The position numbers were made by a program, and so were the translations under genes. DNA of 64,000 nucleotides from Micromonospora echinospora. GTDB taxonomy: Bacteria > Actinomycetota > Actinomycetes > Mycobacteriales > Micromonosporaceae. How positions within the stretch are numbered: the first letter of the stretch is position 1; each line of letters opens with the position of its first letter. The notes under the pieces are model-generated. The model ran no database searches. It worked only from the letters and a program-made list of their open reading frames with translations, and had not been told where the DNA came from. This document shows positions 25,080 to 34,153 of the stretch, one piece after another. The stretch is from positions 4,862,001 to 4,926,000 of the forward strand of contig NZ_JACHJC010000001.1 of the NCBI RefSeq assembly GCF_014203425.1, written 5' to 3'.

Positions 25080-27107
25080 ATGCCTGACGACAAGCTTCTC
25101 GCTCTTCTCTCCCCCACCCGGCTCGGGCGTCTCACATTGCGGAACCGGGTCTTCGTCCCCGGCCACACCACCAACTTCGGACTGAACAACGTGCCCACCG
25201 GGCGCCACGTCGCCTACCACGCGGAACGGGCCCGTGGCGGCGTCGGCCTGATCATCACCGAGGCGATCCGCGTGCACCCCACGAGCGCTGGCCGCAGCAT
25301 CAGCCTCGGCAGCTTCGACGACTCGTCGATCCCGGCGTACGCGGCGGTGACCGAAGCCGTGCACGAGCACGGCGCCCGCATCTTCGCCCAGATCATGCAC
25401 GCCGGCCGGCAGGCGAACGGGGACGCGACCCGCACCGCCGCCTGGTCCTCCTCGCCGGTGCCGTGGGCGGCCGGCTCGCACGTGCCGCACGCGATGGGCC
25501 GCCGGGACATCGCCGTCGTCGTCGAGGCGTTCGCCGCCGCCGCACGGCGGATGCGCGCGGCCGGCTTCGACGGCCTGGAGGTGCACGCCGGCCACGGCCA
25601 CCTGCTGCAGCAGTTCCTCTCGCCGCACACCAACACCCGCGACGACGCGTACGGCGGCAGCCTCGACAACCGGATGCGGCTGACCCGCGAGGTGCTCACC
25701 GCGGTGCTGGCCGCCGCGCCGGACCTGCCCGTCGGCCTGCGGGTCAGCGCCGACGAGTTCCTGCCCGGCGGCCTCGACCCGGCCGCGGTGCTGGAGATCG
25801 TCGGAAAGCTGCGCGCCGACTTCCCGCTCACCTACGTGCACGTCAGCCACTCCGCCTACCACGGCAGCTGGTCGCTGGCGACGCAGATGGCGGACATGAG
25901 CTTCGGCCACGCCCCGTTCCGGCACCACGCGGCGCTGTTCAAGCAGGAGTTCCCCGACCTGCCGGTGCTGGCGGTGTGCCGGCTGGACAGCCTGCCGGAG
26001 GCCGCCGAGCTCGTCGCCGCGGGCGAGGCCGACCTCGTCGGCCTGGCCCGCCCGCACATCGCCGACCCGCACCTGGTCCGCAAGGCCGAGCAGGGCCGCC
26101 AGGACGAGGTGCGCGCCTGCCTCGCCTGCAACCAGGGCTGCATCGGCCGGCTGGAGACCAGCCTGCCGATCTCCTGTGTGGTCAACCCGGAGGTCGGCGC
26201 CGAGCGGGAATGGGCGCAGGCCTGGCCGGAGCTGCCCGGTCCGTCCGGCGCGCGGAAGGTCCTCGTCGTCGGCGGCGGTCCGGCCGGTCTGGAGGCCGCC
26301 CTCTCGGCGCACCGGGCCGGGCACCAGGTATCGGTGGTCGAGGCGCGCGGGCACCTCGGCGGGCAGGTGGAGCTGGCCGCGCGGGTACCCGGACGGGAAC
26401 GGCTCGGCCTGCTCACCCGCGACCTGGCTCGCGACGTCGAGGCCGCCGGCATCCCGGTACGCCTCGGCCACCGGATCGGCGTCGAGGACGTGCTGGCCGG
26501 CGGCTACCAGGAAGTCGTCCTCGCCACCGGCTCCCGGCCCACCCGGCGGGAGCTGCCGGGCGGCCCGCCGGTGATCGACATCTGGCAGGCCGTCGACGCC
26601 CTGACCGACCCCGACTTCCGCCCCACCGGCGCCGTCGTCGTGCTCGACGACGAGGGCACCTGGGCCGCCGCCTCGGTGGCCGAAGGGCTGGCCCGGCGCG
26701 GCGCCCGCGTCCACCTCGTCTCCCCCACCGCCTCGGTGAGCGCCAAGATCACCACGTACTCGCGGCTGGCGCTGCTCAAGCGCTTCGCGGACCTGGGGAT
26801 CGCTGTGCACCCGATGCGCACGGCGCGCCCGGCGGGCGCCGACGCGGTCGCCCTGGGCGGCCCGCTCGCCGGCGCCGACACCCTCGTCGAGGACGTCACC
26901 ACTGTCGTCGACGCCGGCTCGGCGCAGGCCGCCGACGAGTTGTACCGGCAGCTCGACGCGCTGCCCGACGGCCCCCGGATCCACGTCGTCGGCGACGCGA
27001 ACGCCCCCCGCACGGCCTTCGAAGCCGTCTACGAGGGGCGCATGGCGGGTGCGTTCCTCGGCAGCTACGACACCGCGTCCGCAGATCGCGTGCGGTACGC
27101 CCACTGA
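25080..27107 (+). CDS. NADH:flavin oxidoreductase, TMADH/dienoyl-CoA-reductase type
   Basis: This 675-residue protein has an N-terminal FMN-binding old-yellow-enzyme TIM barrel (to about residue 340), an iron-sulfur binding segment with CLACNQGC and a later Cys in ISCVVN (C-x2-C-x3-C-x11-C), and C-terminal FAD/NAD(P)-binding domains (VLVVGGGPAGLEAALSA). Relatives reduce enoyl-CoAs, demethylate amines such as trimethylamine or dimethylproline, or reduce steroids and phenolics. It opens the rightward catabolic operon, just before a methyltransferase gene. Given the amidohydrolases downstream, an N-demethylation or alkene-reduction step is inferred; the substrate is not known. Confidence 0.9.
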   Translation: MPDDKLLALLSPTRLGRLTLRNRVFVPGHTTNFGLNNVPTGRHVAYHAERARGGVGLIITEAIRVHPTSAGRSISLGSFDDSSIPAYAAVTEAVHEHGARIFAQIMHAGRQANGDATRTAAWSSSPVPWAAGSHVPHAMGRRDIAVVVEAFAAAARRMRAAGFDGLEVHAGHGHLLQQFLSPHTNTRDDAYGGSLDNRMRLTREVLTAVLAAAPDLPVGLRVSADEFLPGGLDPAAVLEIVGKLRADFPLTYVHVSHSAYHGSWSLATQMADMSFGHAPFRHHAALFKQEFPDLPVLAVCRLDSLPEAAELVAAGEADLVGLARPHIADPHLVRKAEQGRQDEVRACLACNQGCIGRLETSLPISCVVNPEVGAEREWAQAWPELPGPSGARKVLVVGGGPAGLEAALSAHRAGHQVSVVEARGHLGGQVELAARVPGRERLGLLTRDLARDVEAAGIPVRLGHRIGVEDVLAGGYQEVVLATGSRPTRRELPGGPPVIDIWQAVDALTDPDFRPTGAVVVLDDEGTWAAASVAEGLARRGARVHLVSPTASVSAKITTYSRLALLKRFADLGIAVHPMRTARPAGADAVALGGPLAGADTLVEDVTTVVDAGSAQAADELYRQLDALPDGPRIHVVGDANAPRTAFEAVYEGRMAGAFLGSYDTASADRVRYAH

Positions 27108-27172
27108 CCCGTCCATCCCGGTCGCGGCCCGCCGCGGACCGGTCCCCTCCCCCACCTGAAGAGGAGACAAGC

Positions 27173-28249
27173 ATGCTGGACATCGAGGAGCGCCTCACCC
27201 TGGATGAGCGTTCCGCCGTGGACTTCGTCCTCGGCCTGCGCAAGCGCTGGGCGGACACCGTCTACCCGGCGCTGCGCGAGGAGTACGGCGCCACCGGCGC
27301 GGCGGCCACCACGATCACCGACGCGAGCCAGGTGCTGCGCGGGCTTCCGCTCTACCCGTGGTTCAGCCACCTGGAGCGGGTACAGCAGAAGATGCTGTGG
27401 AAGGTCGCCGGCGACGCGGTGCTCAGCCGCCGCGAGGAGCTGACCGACCAGCTGACGTCGGTGCCCGAGCAGCCGAAGGGCTCGCTGGAGCTGAACCCCG
27501 ACCTGGAACTGCCCGACTGGTACACCGACTACGACATCCACATCCAGCCCGGCAGCTTCTTCTCCGACGACATGTCGGCCTACGTGTACGAGTTCGGGGC
27601 GCGCATCGTCATGCTGCGCGACAACGACGGCTACAAGTTCCACACGCTGTTCGCCAAGACCGCCCTGCCCGAGCTGCCCGCGGCGACCCGGATCGTCGAC
27701 ATCGGATGCGGCTTCGGCAAGAGCACCCGGCCGCTGCCCGCCAAGTACCCGACCGCGCAGGTGATCGGCGTGGACCTGGCCGCGCCGGGTCTGCGGCTGG
27801 CCCACGCCGAGGCCGAGGCGACCGGACTGACGATCGACTACCGGCAGGCCGACGGCCGGGCCACCGGCATCGAGTCGGGCAGCTGCGACGTGGTCACCGG
27901 CACGATGGTGCTGCACGAGATGCCGGCCGCCGCGATCCGGGAAACGATCGTGGAGGCGGCCCGCCTGCTCAAGCCGGGCGGCTCGCTGCGCTTCCTGGAG
28001 TTCATGCTCACCGGCGACCCGCTGCGCGACGCCACCGTCTACGAGCACGCCGAGCGCAACAACGAGCCGTTCTTCCACGACCTGTTCGGCTCCGACCTGA
28101 TCGAGGTCTGCGCCGAGGCGGGCCTGACCGACGTCTCGTGGACCCCGTTCGACGAGCGCCGCAACGGCGTCCAGCCGCAGGGCTGGGGCGACCGTCCCGA
28201 GTGGCACTTCCCCTGGGCCGTACTGGCCGCGACGAAGCCGGAGGCGTGA
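27173..28249 (+). CDS. SAM-dependent methyltransferase with N-terminal extension
   Basis: This 358-residue protein has a Rossmann SAM domain in the second half: motif I RIVDIGCGFGKSTRPL, acidic loop VIGVDLAAPGL, and TMVLHEMP. The first 150 or so residues are a helical region that I do not recognise. GAGGAG precedes the ATG at 27173. It overlaps the next small gene by 1 nt (TGATG). Within a degradative operon a methyltransferase could move the methyl group released by the flavoprotein, or modify the substrate to trap it; both are inference. Confidence 0.8.
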   Translation: MLDIEERLTLDERSAVDFVLGLRKRWADTVYPALREEYGATGAAATTITDASQVLRGLPLYPWFSHLERVQQKMLWKVAGDAVLSRREELTDQLTSVPEQPKGSLELNPDLELPDWYTDYDIHIQPGSFFSDDMSAYVYEFGARIVMLRDNDGYKFHTLFAKTALPELPAATRIVDIGCGFGKSTRPLPAKYPTAQVIGVDLAAPGLRLAHAEAEATGLTIDYRQADGRATGIESGSCDVVTGTMVLHEMPAAAIRETIVEAARLLKPGGSLRFLEFMLTGDPLRDATVYEHAERNNEPFFHDLFGSDLIEVCAEAGLTDVSWTPFDERRNGVQPQGWGDRPEWHFPWAVLAATKPEA

Positions 28250-28560
28250 TGAGCACCGAGTTCGACTACTTCGGAGACCCCAAGGTCGGCAAGCTGCTCG
28301 ACCTGGTGCTGCAGCTCTCCACCGAGCTGCACGTGACCCGGCAGCGGGTACGTGTGGTCGAGACGCTGCTGACCCGTTCCGGCGTGCTGACCGAGGGCGC
28401 CGTCGACGGGTTCGTCTCCACCGAGGAGGAGCAGCGGGTCCTCGACCGGGAGCGGGACGCGCTGCTGGCCCGCCTGATGCGCATCCTCACCGAGCACGGC
28501 CCCGCGGAGCACCCGCTGCGGGACCAGTGGGAGGCGGCGCTGAGCGAGAAGACCGGCTGA
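28249..28560 (+). CDS. Small helical protein of unknown function
   Basis: This 103-residue protein is rich in charged and leucine residues and predicted almost entirely helical (KLLDLVLQLSTELHVTRQRV and similar). I recognise no domain. Its ATG overlaps the methyltransferase stop by 1 nt and its stop overlaps the next ATG by 1 nt, so it is clearly a real, coupled gene. The tight linkage suggests a subunit or accessory of the methyltransferase or the SnoaL-like protein. Confidence 0.75.
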   Translation: MSTEFDYFGDPKVGKLLDLVLQLSTELHVTRQRVRVVETLLTRSGVLTEGAVDGFVSTEEEQRVLDRERDALLARLMRILTEHGPAEHPLRDQWEAALSEKTG

Positions 28561-28946
28561 TGAGCGCACCGGACACGCCCGGCCTGATCGACCGGTACCT
28601 GCAGCTGTGCGAGGACCGCCGGCTCGACGAGGCCGGGAGCTTCCTCGCACCGCAGGCCCGGCTGGTCTTCCCGGGCGGCCGGGAGTACTCCTCGCTGCGG
28701 GAGATGGCGGCCGCGTCGACCGGCACCTACCGGTGGGTCCGCAAGCACCGGGACCGCTACCTGGTGGGTGACGACAACGGGCGGGTCACGGTGACCTCGC
28801 TCGGGCGGCTCTACGGGGAGTGGCTCGACGGCACGCCGTTCGAGGACATCCGCTACGCGGACGTGTTCGTGCTCGACGGCGCACAGATCGTCGAGCAGCA
28901 CGTCTACAACGACCTGGCACTGGTCGCGTCGCTTCGCGACGCCTGA
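28560..28946 (+). CDS. SnoaL/NTF2-like small protein
   Basis: This 128-residue protein has the cone-shaped NTF2/SnoaL pattern: LIDRYLQLCEDRRLDEAGSFL, then strands around ARLVFPGGREY and YADVFVLDGAQIVEQHVYND. Family members include polyketide cyclases, isomerases and ligand binders. It is coupled to the small helical gene upstream. The C-terminal codons (LVASLRDA) form the first copy of a palindromic repeat that continues past the stop codon. Confidence 0.78.
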   Translation: MSAPDTPGLIDRYLQLCEDRRLDEAGSFLAPQARLVFPGGREYSSLREMAAASTGTYRWVRKHRDRYLVGDDNGRVTVTSLGRLYGEWLDGTPFEDIRYADVFVLDGAQIVEQHVYNDLALVASLRDA

Positions 28947-29005
28947 TGGCACCGGTCGCGTCGCTTCGCGACGCCTGATGCGCAACGGACACGTCGCTTC
29001 GCGAC
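28928..29005. repeat. Three copies of a palindromic repeat
   Basis: The 13-mer GTCGC-TTC-GCGAC, a 5-bp-stem hairpin, occurs at 28928-28940, 28960-28972 and 28993-29005. It is embedded in a longer near-repeat ending CCTGAT, with spacings of 32 and 33 bp. The first copy encodes the end of the SnoaL-like protein; the other two lie in the intergenic space before the ABC binding-protein gene. It resembles small REP-type elements. Confidence 0.85.
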
Positions 29006-29014
29006 ACCTGATCC

Positions 29015-29044
29015 CCACCTCCGCCGCCACGGCGGCGGAGGTGG
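29015..29044. terminator. 14-bp perfect hairpin between operon segments
   Basis: A perfect inverted repeat with 14-bp arms (29015-29028 and 29031-29044) around a 2-nt centre lies 31 bp before the ABC binding-protein start. It could be a partial terminator or an mRNA-stabilising hairpin that raises expression of the binding-protein gene over its upstream neighbours, as often seen in importer operons. Confidence 0.65.
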
Positions 29045-29075
29045 TCTCCCCCGACTCACGACGAGGTGTGTGCAT

Positions 29076-30188
29076 ATGAAACGGAAGTGGGCACTGCTCC
29101 CGGCGGCTCTGGCCGCCACGCTGGTTCTCTCCGCCTGCGGCGGCGGCTCCGACGACGACGCCGGCGGCGACGAGGGCAAGGAGGCGAAGCTGACCCTGGC
29201 CATCGCCTCGGCCGTCATCGGCCCGAAGGAGGAAGTGGCCGTCTACGCGGTCGCCAAGGAACTCGGCTACTTCGCCGAGGAGAAGCTGACCGTCGACACG
29301 ATCAACACCGACGGCTCGGTCGCCGCCCTCCAGGCGGTCGCCTCCGGCAGCGGCGACATCACCCCGGCCGACGCCGGCTCGGTGCTCGGCGCGGCGGAGA
29401 AGAACGTGCCGGTCAAGGCCGTCGGCGGCCTGGTGCAGAACTGGCCGTGGGTGATGGCGGTCAAGCCCGACTCCCCGGTCACCGGCGGCGCGGACCTGCG
29501 CGGCAAGAAGATCGGCGTGATCAGCCTGGCCTCCGGCTCGGCCCCGTACGCCCGCGCCTACGTCAAGGCGGCCGGGCTGGACCCGGCCAAGGACGTCGAG
29601 CTGCTGCCGGTCGGCGTCGGCGCCCAGGCCGCCGCCGCGCTCAACGACGGCAAGGTCGACATGCTGGCGCTCTACACCCAGGCGTACGCGGTCATCGAGA
29701 ACGCCGGCACCCAGCTGAAGTACCTGACCAACCCGGACGTGTTCTCCGGCATCCGGTCGCTCACCTTCAGCGTCGGCGCCCGTGACTTCGACGCCAAGAA
29801 GGACTCGTACGAGCGGTTCCTGCGCGCGGCGTACAAGGCGATGCTCTTCTCGGCCAAGAACCCCGAGGCCGCCATGAAGATCGGCTACAAGGTCTTCCCG
29901 CAGATCCTCGCCGGCAAGTCCGCCGACGAGCGGCTCAAGGCGGACACCGAGAGCCTCGCCGCCTGGCTGAAGACGGCCACGCCGGCCAGCGGTGAGCCGG
30001 AGCAGTTCGCCGACTGGGGCGCGATCAGCGACGACGAGTGGGCGAAGACCCAGGCGTACACCAAGGAGGCCGGCCAGATCTCCGGTGACGTCGACCTGAA
30101 GAAGCTCTGGGACCCGAGCCTGCTCTCCGGCGCGAACAACTTCGACAAGGCCGCGGTGCTGAGCAAGGCCGCGAACTACACCGCCTAG
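29076..30188 (+). CDS. ABC importer binding lipoprotein (taurine/nitrate type)
   Basis: This 370-residue lipoprotein has a signal peptide ending in the lipobox LSAC, followed by a low-complexity acidic tether (GGGSDDDAGGDEG). The mature domain is of the NMT1/SsuA type, with two lobes and GDITPADAGSVLGAAEKN and LRGKKIGVISLASGSAPY. Relatives bind sulfonates, nitrate, pyrimidine precursors or aromatic acids. I chose the ATG at 29076 because ACGAGG precedes it. With the ATPase and permease next to it, it forms a complete importer for the operon's unknown substrate. Confidence 0.9.
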   Translation: MKRKWALLPAALAATLVLSACGGGSDDDAGGDEGKEAKLTLAIASAVIGPKEEVAVYAVAKELGYFAEEKLTVDTINTDGSVAALQAVASGSGDITPADAGSVLGAAEKNVPVKAVGGLVQNWPWVMAVKPDSPVTGGADLRGKKIGVISLASGSAPYARAYVKAAGLDPAKDVELLPVGVGAQAAAALNDGKVDMLALYTQAYAVIENAGTQLKYLTNPDVFSGIRSLTFSVGARDFDAKKDSYERFLRAAYKAMLFSAKNPEAAMKIGYKVFPQILAGKSADERLKADTESLAAWLKTATPASGEPEQFADWGAISDDEWAKTQAYTKEAGQISGDVDLKKLWDPSLLSGANNFDKAAVLSKAANYTA

Positions 30189-30213
30189 GCAGCGGACAGC
30201 GGAAGGGATTTCG

Positions 30214-31044
30214 ATGGCCATCAAGGCGACGGCCCGCCGGGCGCAGACGCAGGCTCCGGCATCGGTGTCGGAAGACTCCTGGATCGAGATCGACGGGCTG
30301 GACAAGGAGTACCGGCCCCGAAAGTCGGCACCGACCCTGGCGCTGAGCGACATCAACCTGACGGTACGTCGCGGCGAGTTCATCTCGGTCGTGGGACCGT
30401 CCGGGTGCGGCAAGACCACTTTGCTGAAGATCCTCGCCGGGCTCAGCCCGAAGACCGGCGGCGCGGTAAGGATCGCCGGGCGGGACGTGACGAAGCCCCT
30501 TCCCGAGGTCGGGATGGTGTTCCAGGCACCGACGCTGCTGCCCTGGCGCACCATCTTCGACAACGTGATGGTGCCGGCGGAGATCCAGCGACTGGATCCC
30601 CGCCGGCACCGGGAACGCGCGCAGCAACTGCTCGAGATGGTCGGTCTCAACGGCTTCGAGCAGAAGTACCCGCACGAGCTCAGCGGCGGCATGCAGCAGC
30701 GGGCCGGCATCTGCCGCGCGCTCGTGCACGACCCGGCGGTGCTGCTGATGGACGAGCCGTTCGGCGCGCTGGACGCGATGACCCGCGAGTACATGAACGT
30801 GGAGCTGCTGCGCATCTGGCAGGAGAGCAACCAGACGATCGTGCTGGTCACGCACTCCATCCCGGAGGCGGTCTTCCTCTCCGACCGGGTGGTCGTGCTC
30901 AGCCCCCGGCCGGGCCGCATCGCGGAGGTCCTGGACATCGACCTGGAGCGGCCGCGTGACCTCGGCATCATGTCGTCCGACCGGGCCGGGGTCTACGTGG
31001 AACGGATCCGCCGACACTTCAACGCCGCCGGCGTAATCGACTGA
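30214..31044 (+). CDS. ABC importer ATPase (SsuB/TauB type)
   Basis: This 276-residue ATPase has Walker A GPSGCGKTT, the signature LSGGMQQR, Walker B VLLMDEPFGALDAMTR, and H-loop VTHSIPEA. The PFGALDA sequence after Walker B is characteristic of sulfonate/nitrate/taurine importers. It lies 25 bp after the binding protein. Confidence 0.93.
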   Translation: MAIKATARRAQTQAPASVSEDSWIEIDGLDKEYRPRKSAPTLALSDINLTVRRGEFISVVGPSGCGKTTLLKILAGLSPKTGGAVRIAGRDVTKPLPEVGMVFQAPTLLPWRTIFDNVMVPAEIQRLDPRRHRERAQQLLEMVGLNGFEQKYPHELSGGMQQRAGICRALVHDPAVLLMDEPFGALDAMTREYMNVELLRIWQESNQTIVLVTHSIPEAVFLSDRVVVLSPRPGRIAEVLDIDLERPRDLGIMSSDRAGVYVERIRRHFNAAGVID

Positions 31045-31056
31045 CGAGGGACAGCC

Positions 31057-31908
31057 ATGGCAACAAGCAACCTGGTCCGCAAGCCGGCCCAGCCACCGGC
31101 GCCGTCCGCCCGGCCCGCCCGGCGCAAGTTCGACCTGCGGGAGAAGCCCCAGCTCTGGCTGGTCCCGACGGTCTTCGTCGTGGTCGTGCTGGCCTGGGAG
31201 TACGGCGTCCAGCTCCTCGGCGTGGACGAGTACGTCCTGCCGCTGCCGTCGAGCGTGGTCGAGTCGCTGTGGCAGCAGCTCGGCGACGACCAGTTCTGGG
31301 GTCACTTCTGGGTGACCACGCAGGAGGCGCTGCTCGGGTTCGTGATCGGCGTCGGCGCCGCCCTGGTGCTCGGCACGTTCATCTCCCAGATCAAGATCGT
31401 CGAAGCCACCTTGATGCCGTACATCGTGGCCTTCCAGACCGTGCCGAAGGTCGCCCTGGCCCCGCTGTTCGTGGTCTGGTTCGGTTTCGGCCTGACCAGC
31501 AAGGTGGTCATGGCCGCGGTGATCTCGTTCTTCCCGATGCTGGTGAACGTCATCGAGGGTCTGCGCGCGGCCGACGCCGACAAGATCCAGATGCTGACGG
31601 TGTTCGGCGCGAGCAAGACGCAGATCTTCCGGATGGTGCGGCTGCCCAGCGCGCTGCCGTTCATCTTCGCCGGCCTGGACATCGGCATCGTCTTCGCCAT
31701 CCTCGGCGCGGTGGTCGGCGAGTTCATCGGCGCCAAGGAGGGTCTGGGCTACCTGCTGCTGCAGACGAACTACAACTTCGACATCGCCGGCATGTTCGCC
31801 GTGCTCGTGGTGCTGTCGGTGATGGGTCTGGTGGCGCACTTCGTGATCCGGCTGCTGCAGAAGCGGCTGGCCTTCTGGGCCGAGGACACGAAGGTGATCG
31901 GCGCGTGA
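31057..31908 (+). CDS. ABC importer permease (SsuC/TauC type)
   Basis: This 283-residue permease has about six transmembrane helices and the BPD_transp_1 EAA loop (GLRAADADKIQMLTVFGASK). An N-terminal cytoplasmic Pro/Arg-rich tail of about 25 residues precedes the first helix. It completes the three-gene taurine/nitrate-type importer. Confidence 0.93.
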   Translation: MATSNLVRKPAQPPAPSARPARRKFDLREKPQLWLVPTVFVVVVLAWEYGVQLLGVDEYVLPLPSSVVESLWQQLGDDQFWGHFWVTTQEALLGFVIGVGAALVLGTFISQIKIVEATLMPYIVAFQTVPKVALAPLFVVWFGFGLTSKVVMAAVISFFPMLVNVIEGLRAADADKIQMLTVFGASKTQIFRMVRLPSALPFIFAGLDIGIVFAILGAVVGEFIGAKEGLGYLLLQTNYNFDIAGMFAVLVVLSVMGLVAHFVIRLLQKRLAFWAEDTKVIGA

Positions 31909-32008
31909 CGGCAGTTGACGGGACCGCCGTCACGTGTTGGGGGCACCGGTCGGGCGTGCGGCACGCCCGCCCGGCCGGTGGCCGGACCGGAAAGGCAGGA
32001 CACGAGAC

Positions 32009-32755
32009 ATGAACACCGACCCGAACCGGTTCGACGGCCGGGTGGCAGTGGTGACCGGGGCGGCCCGCGGCATCGGCGCCCGCATCGCCGCGACGCTCGC
32101 CCAGCGCGGGGCCACCGTGGCCCAGGCCGACCTGCTCGACGACTGGGCCGAGGCCGAGCTGTCCGGGGGCGCGCACACCCGGCACCGGGTGGACATCCGG
32201 TCGGCCGGCTCCTGCGCCGCTCTGGTCGACGAGGTCCTGGACCGGCACGGCCGCCTGGACCTGCTGGTAAACAACGCCGGGATCGTCCGGCGCGGGCCCG
32301 CGGCCACCATGTCCGAGCAGGACTTCACCGACGTCCTGGACGTCAACCTCACCGGCACGTTCCGGATGTGCCAGGCCGCGTACCCGGCGCTGCGGCAGAC
32401 AGGCGGCGCGGTGGTGAACCTCGGCTCCACGAACGGGCACATCGCGGTGCTGAACACGCTCGGCTACTGCGTGAGCAAGGCCGGCGTGATGCACATGGCG
32501 CGCGTGCTGGCCCTGGAGTGGGCGCCCGACCGAATCCGGGTCAACGCCGTCGGACCGACCATCGTGCCCACCGACATGACCTCCGACGTCCGCGGCGACG
32601 AGGCGTACCTCGCGGACAAGATGTCGAGCATCCCGCTGGGCCGGATGGCGCAGCCGCAGGACGTCGCCAACGCGGTCGCCTACCTGCTGAGCGACGCCGC
32701 CGCCATGACCACCGGCCAGACGATCTTCGTCGACGGCGGCGTCACCATCCACTGA
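32009..32755 (+). CDS. Short-chain dehydrogenase/reductase (SDR)
   Basis: This 248-residue classical SDR has the coenzyme motif TGAARGIG near the N-terminus, NNAG, the catalytic Ser in NLGSTNG, and Y-x3-K in GYCVSKAG. The ATG at 32009 gives the standard N-terminus. It probably oxidises an alcohol or reduces a ketone produced in the pathway. A 100-bp gap separates it from the importer, with no obvious terminator. Confidence 0.9.
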   Translation: MNTDPNRFDGRVAVVTGAARGIGARIAATLAQRGATVAQADLLDDWAEAELSGGAHTRHRVDIRSAGSCAALVDEVLDRHGRLDLLVNNAGIVRRGPAATMSEQDFTDVLDVNLTGTFRMCQAAYPALRQTGGAVVNLGSTNGHIAVLNTLGYCVSKAGVMHMARVLALEWAPDRIRVNAVGPTIVPTDMTSDVRGDEAYLADKMSSIPLGRMAQPQDVANAVAYLLSDAAAMTTGQTIFVDGGVTIH

Positions 32756-32788
32756 CTTCCCTGTCCGACCCCTTCTGTGAGGACCACC

Positions 32789-34153
32789 ATGCCCAAACCG
32801 GATACCGCGGCCGCGCTGGCGGCCGTCGACGCGCACTTCGACGAGTTCGTCGAGGAGCTCCAGCAGCTGTGCCGCATCCGCAGCCGCCGCCAGGAGCCGG
32901 AGCAGATGGAGGCCACCGCCGAGTTCATCGCCGGATCGGTCCGCCGCTGGGGCGGCGAGGCCGAGATCATCCCGTGGGAGCAGTCGTACCCGTACGTGCT
33001 GGCCGAGGTGGCCGGCGAGGGTGACAAGGCGCTGCTGCACTTCACGCACTATGACGTGGAGGTCGAGCCGGCCGGTGACGACGCCGAATGGATCAGCCCG
33101 CCGTACGCGGCGGAGATCCACGACGGCCGGCTCTACGCCCGGGGCGTGGCCGACGACAAGGGCGTCATCATGTCCCGCATCCACGCGGCGGCGGCCTGGA
33201 AGCTGGCGGGGCTCACCCCGCCGGTGACCAACCGGATCATCTTCGAGGGCAAGAAGTGGCTGCACAGCCCGGGCCTGGGCTCGTTCGTGCAGGCGCACGC
33301 CGACCGCCTCGCCAGCGACGCGGCGCTGTGGGAGAACTCCTGGCTCGACGGCGAGGACCGGCTGCTGCTCAAGCTCGCCGAGAAGGGCGTGCTCTACCTG
33401 CGGCTCACCGCGCAGACCCTGCCGCGCGACCTGACCAGCCAGAACACCGCGCTGCTGCCGGCCGCCACGGCGCGCCTGGCCGCCGCCCTGGCGCAGCTGC
33501 AGCGTCCCGACGGCACCGTGACGATCCCCGGCTTCGCCGACGACGCCCGGCCGCCGACGGACGAGGAGCGGGCGCTGCTGGAGAAGGTGGCGTTCGCCGG
33601 GGACTTCCTGCGCGAGCGGGCCCAGGTCGAGCGGTTCACCGGCGACCTGGACGACCAGGCCGCGGCCGTGGCCATCCGGACCGTGCCGACGCTGACGGTG
33701 GCCGGCATCGCCGGTGGCGACATGCGTGACGACGTGACGCTGGGCATCCCGTCGACCGCCTCGGCGAAGCTGGAGATCCGGCTGGTGCCGGGCCAGGACC
33801 CGGAGCGCGTCCTCGGCTGCGTGCGCGACCACCTGGCCGCGACCGGCTTCGGTGACCTGCGCATCGAGGTGATGGCGACCAGCCGGCCCAACCTCACCGA
33901 CCACCGGGACCCGTTCGTCGCGCTCGTCGCGGACGCGGCCCGCCGGGTGTACGGGACCGAGCCGGTGATCGAGCCGTACACGCAGTGGATCGGCAACCAG
34001 GGCGTGATCGCCGACCGGCCCATCGTCGGCGTCGGCGTCTCCCGCGCCGACTCCGGCGTGGACGGCCCGAACGAGAACATCCGGCTGGACGACTACAAGG
34101 CCGGCATCAAGCACGTCATCGAGGTCATGGCCGCGCTGGCGGTGGCCGAGTGA
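32789..34153 (+). CDS. M20-family peptidase-like protein with altered active site
   Basis: This 454-residue protein has the M20 two-domain layout: first metal ligand in HYDVEV (H87, D89) and bridging Asp in ARGVADDKG (D122). The catalytic-metal glutamate pair normally in EGEEEIGS is replaced by EGKKWLHSPG near 153-161, and the last His (HxPNE) reads DGPNE. Several dizinc-site residues are therefore missing. It is coupled to the next gene (GTGA). It may be inactive, use one metal, or bind a small amide or dipeptide-like compound without cleaving it. Confidence 0.82.
   Translation: MPKPDTAAALAAVDAHFDEFVEELQQLCRIRSRRQEPEQMEATAEFIAGSVRRWGGEAEIIPWEQSYPYVLAEVAGEGDKALLHFTHYDVEVEPAGDDAEWISPPYAAEIHDGRLYARGVADDKGVIMSRIHAAAAWKLAGLTPPVTNRIIFEGKKWLHSPGLGSFVQAHADRLASDAALWENSWLDGEDRLLLKLAEKGVLYLRLTAQTLPRDLTSQNTALLPAATARLAAALAQLQRPDGTVTIPGFADDARPPTDEERALLEKVAFAGDFLRERAQVERFTGDLDDQAAAVAIRTVPTLTVAGIAGGDMRDDVTLGIPSTASAKLEIRLVPGQDPERVLGCVRDHLAATGFGDLRIEVMATSRPNLTDHRDPFVALVADAARRVYGTEPVIEPYTQWIGNQGVIADRPIVGVGVSRADSGVDGPNENIRLDDYKAGIKHVIEVMAALAVAE

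Noticed and set aside
28786..29007. Short leftward frame with repeated ASRSDAT and RRREAT segments
   Set aside because: The peptide repeats arise only from the palindromic DNA repeats on the opposite strand; no ribosome site or conserved domain is present.
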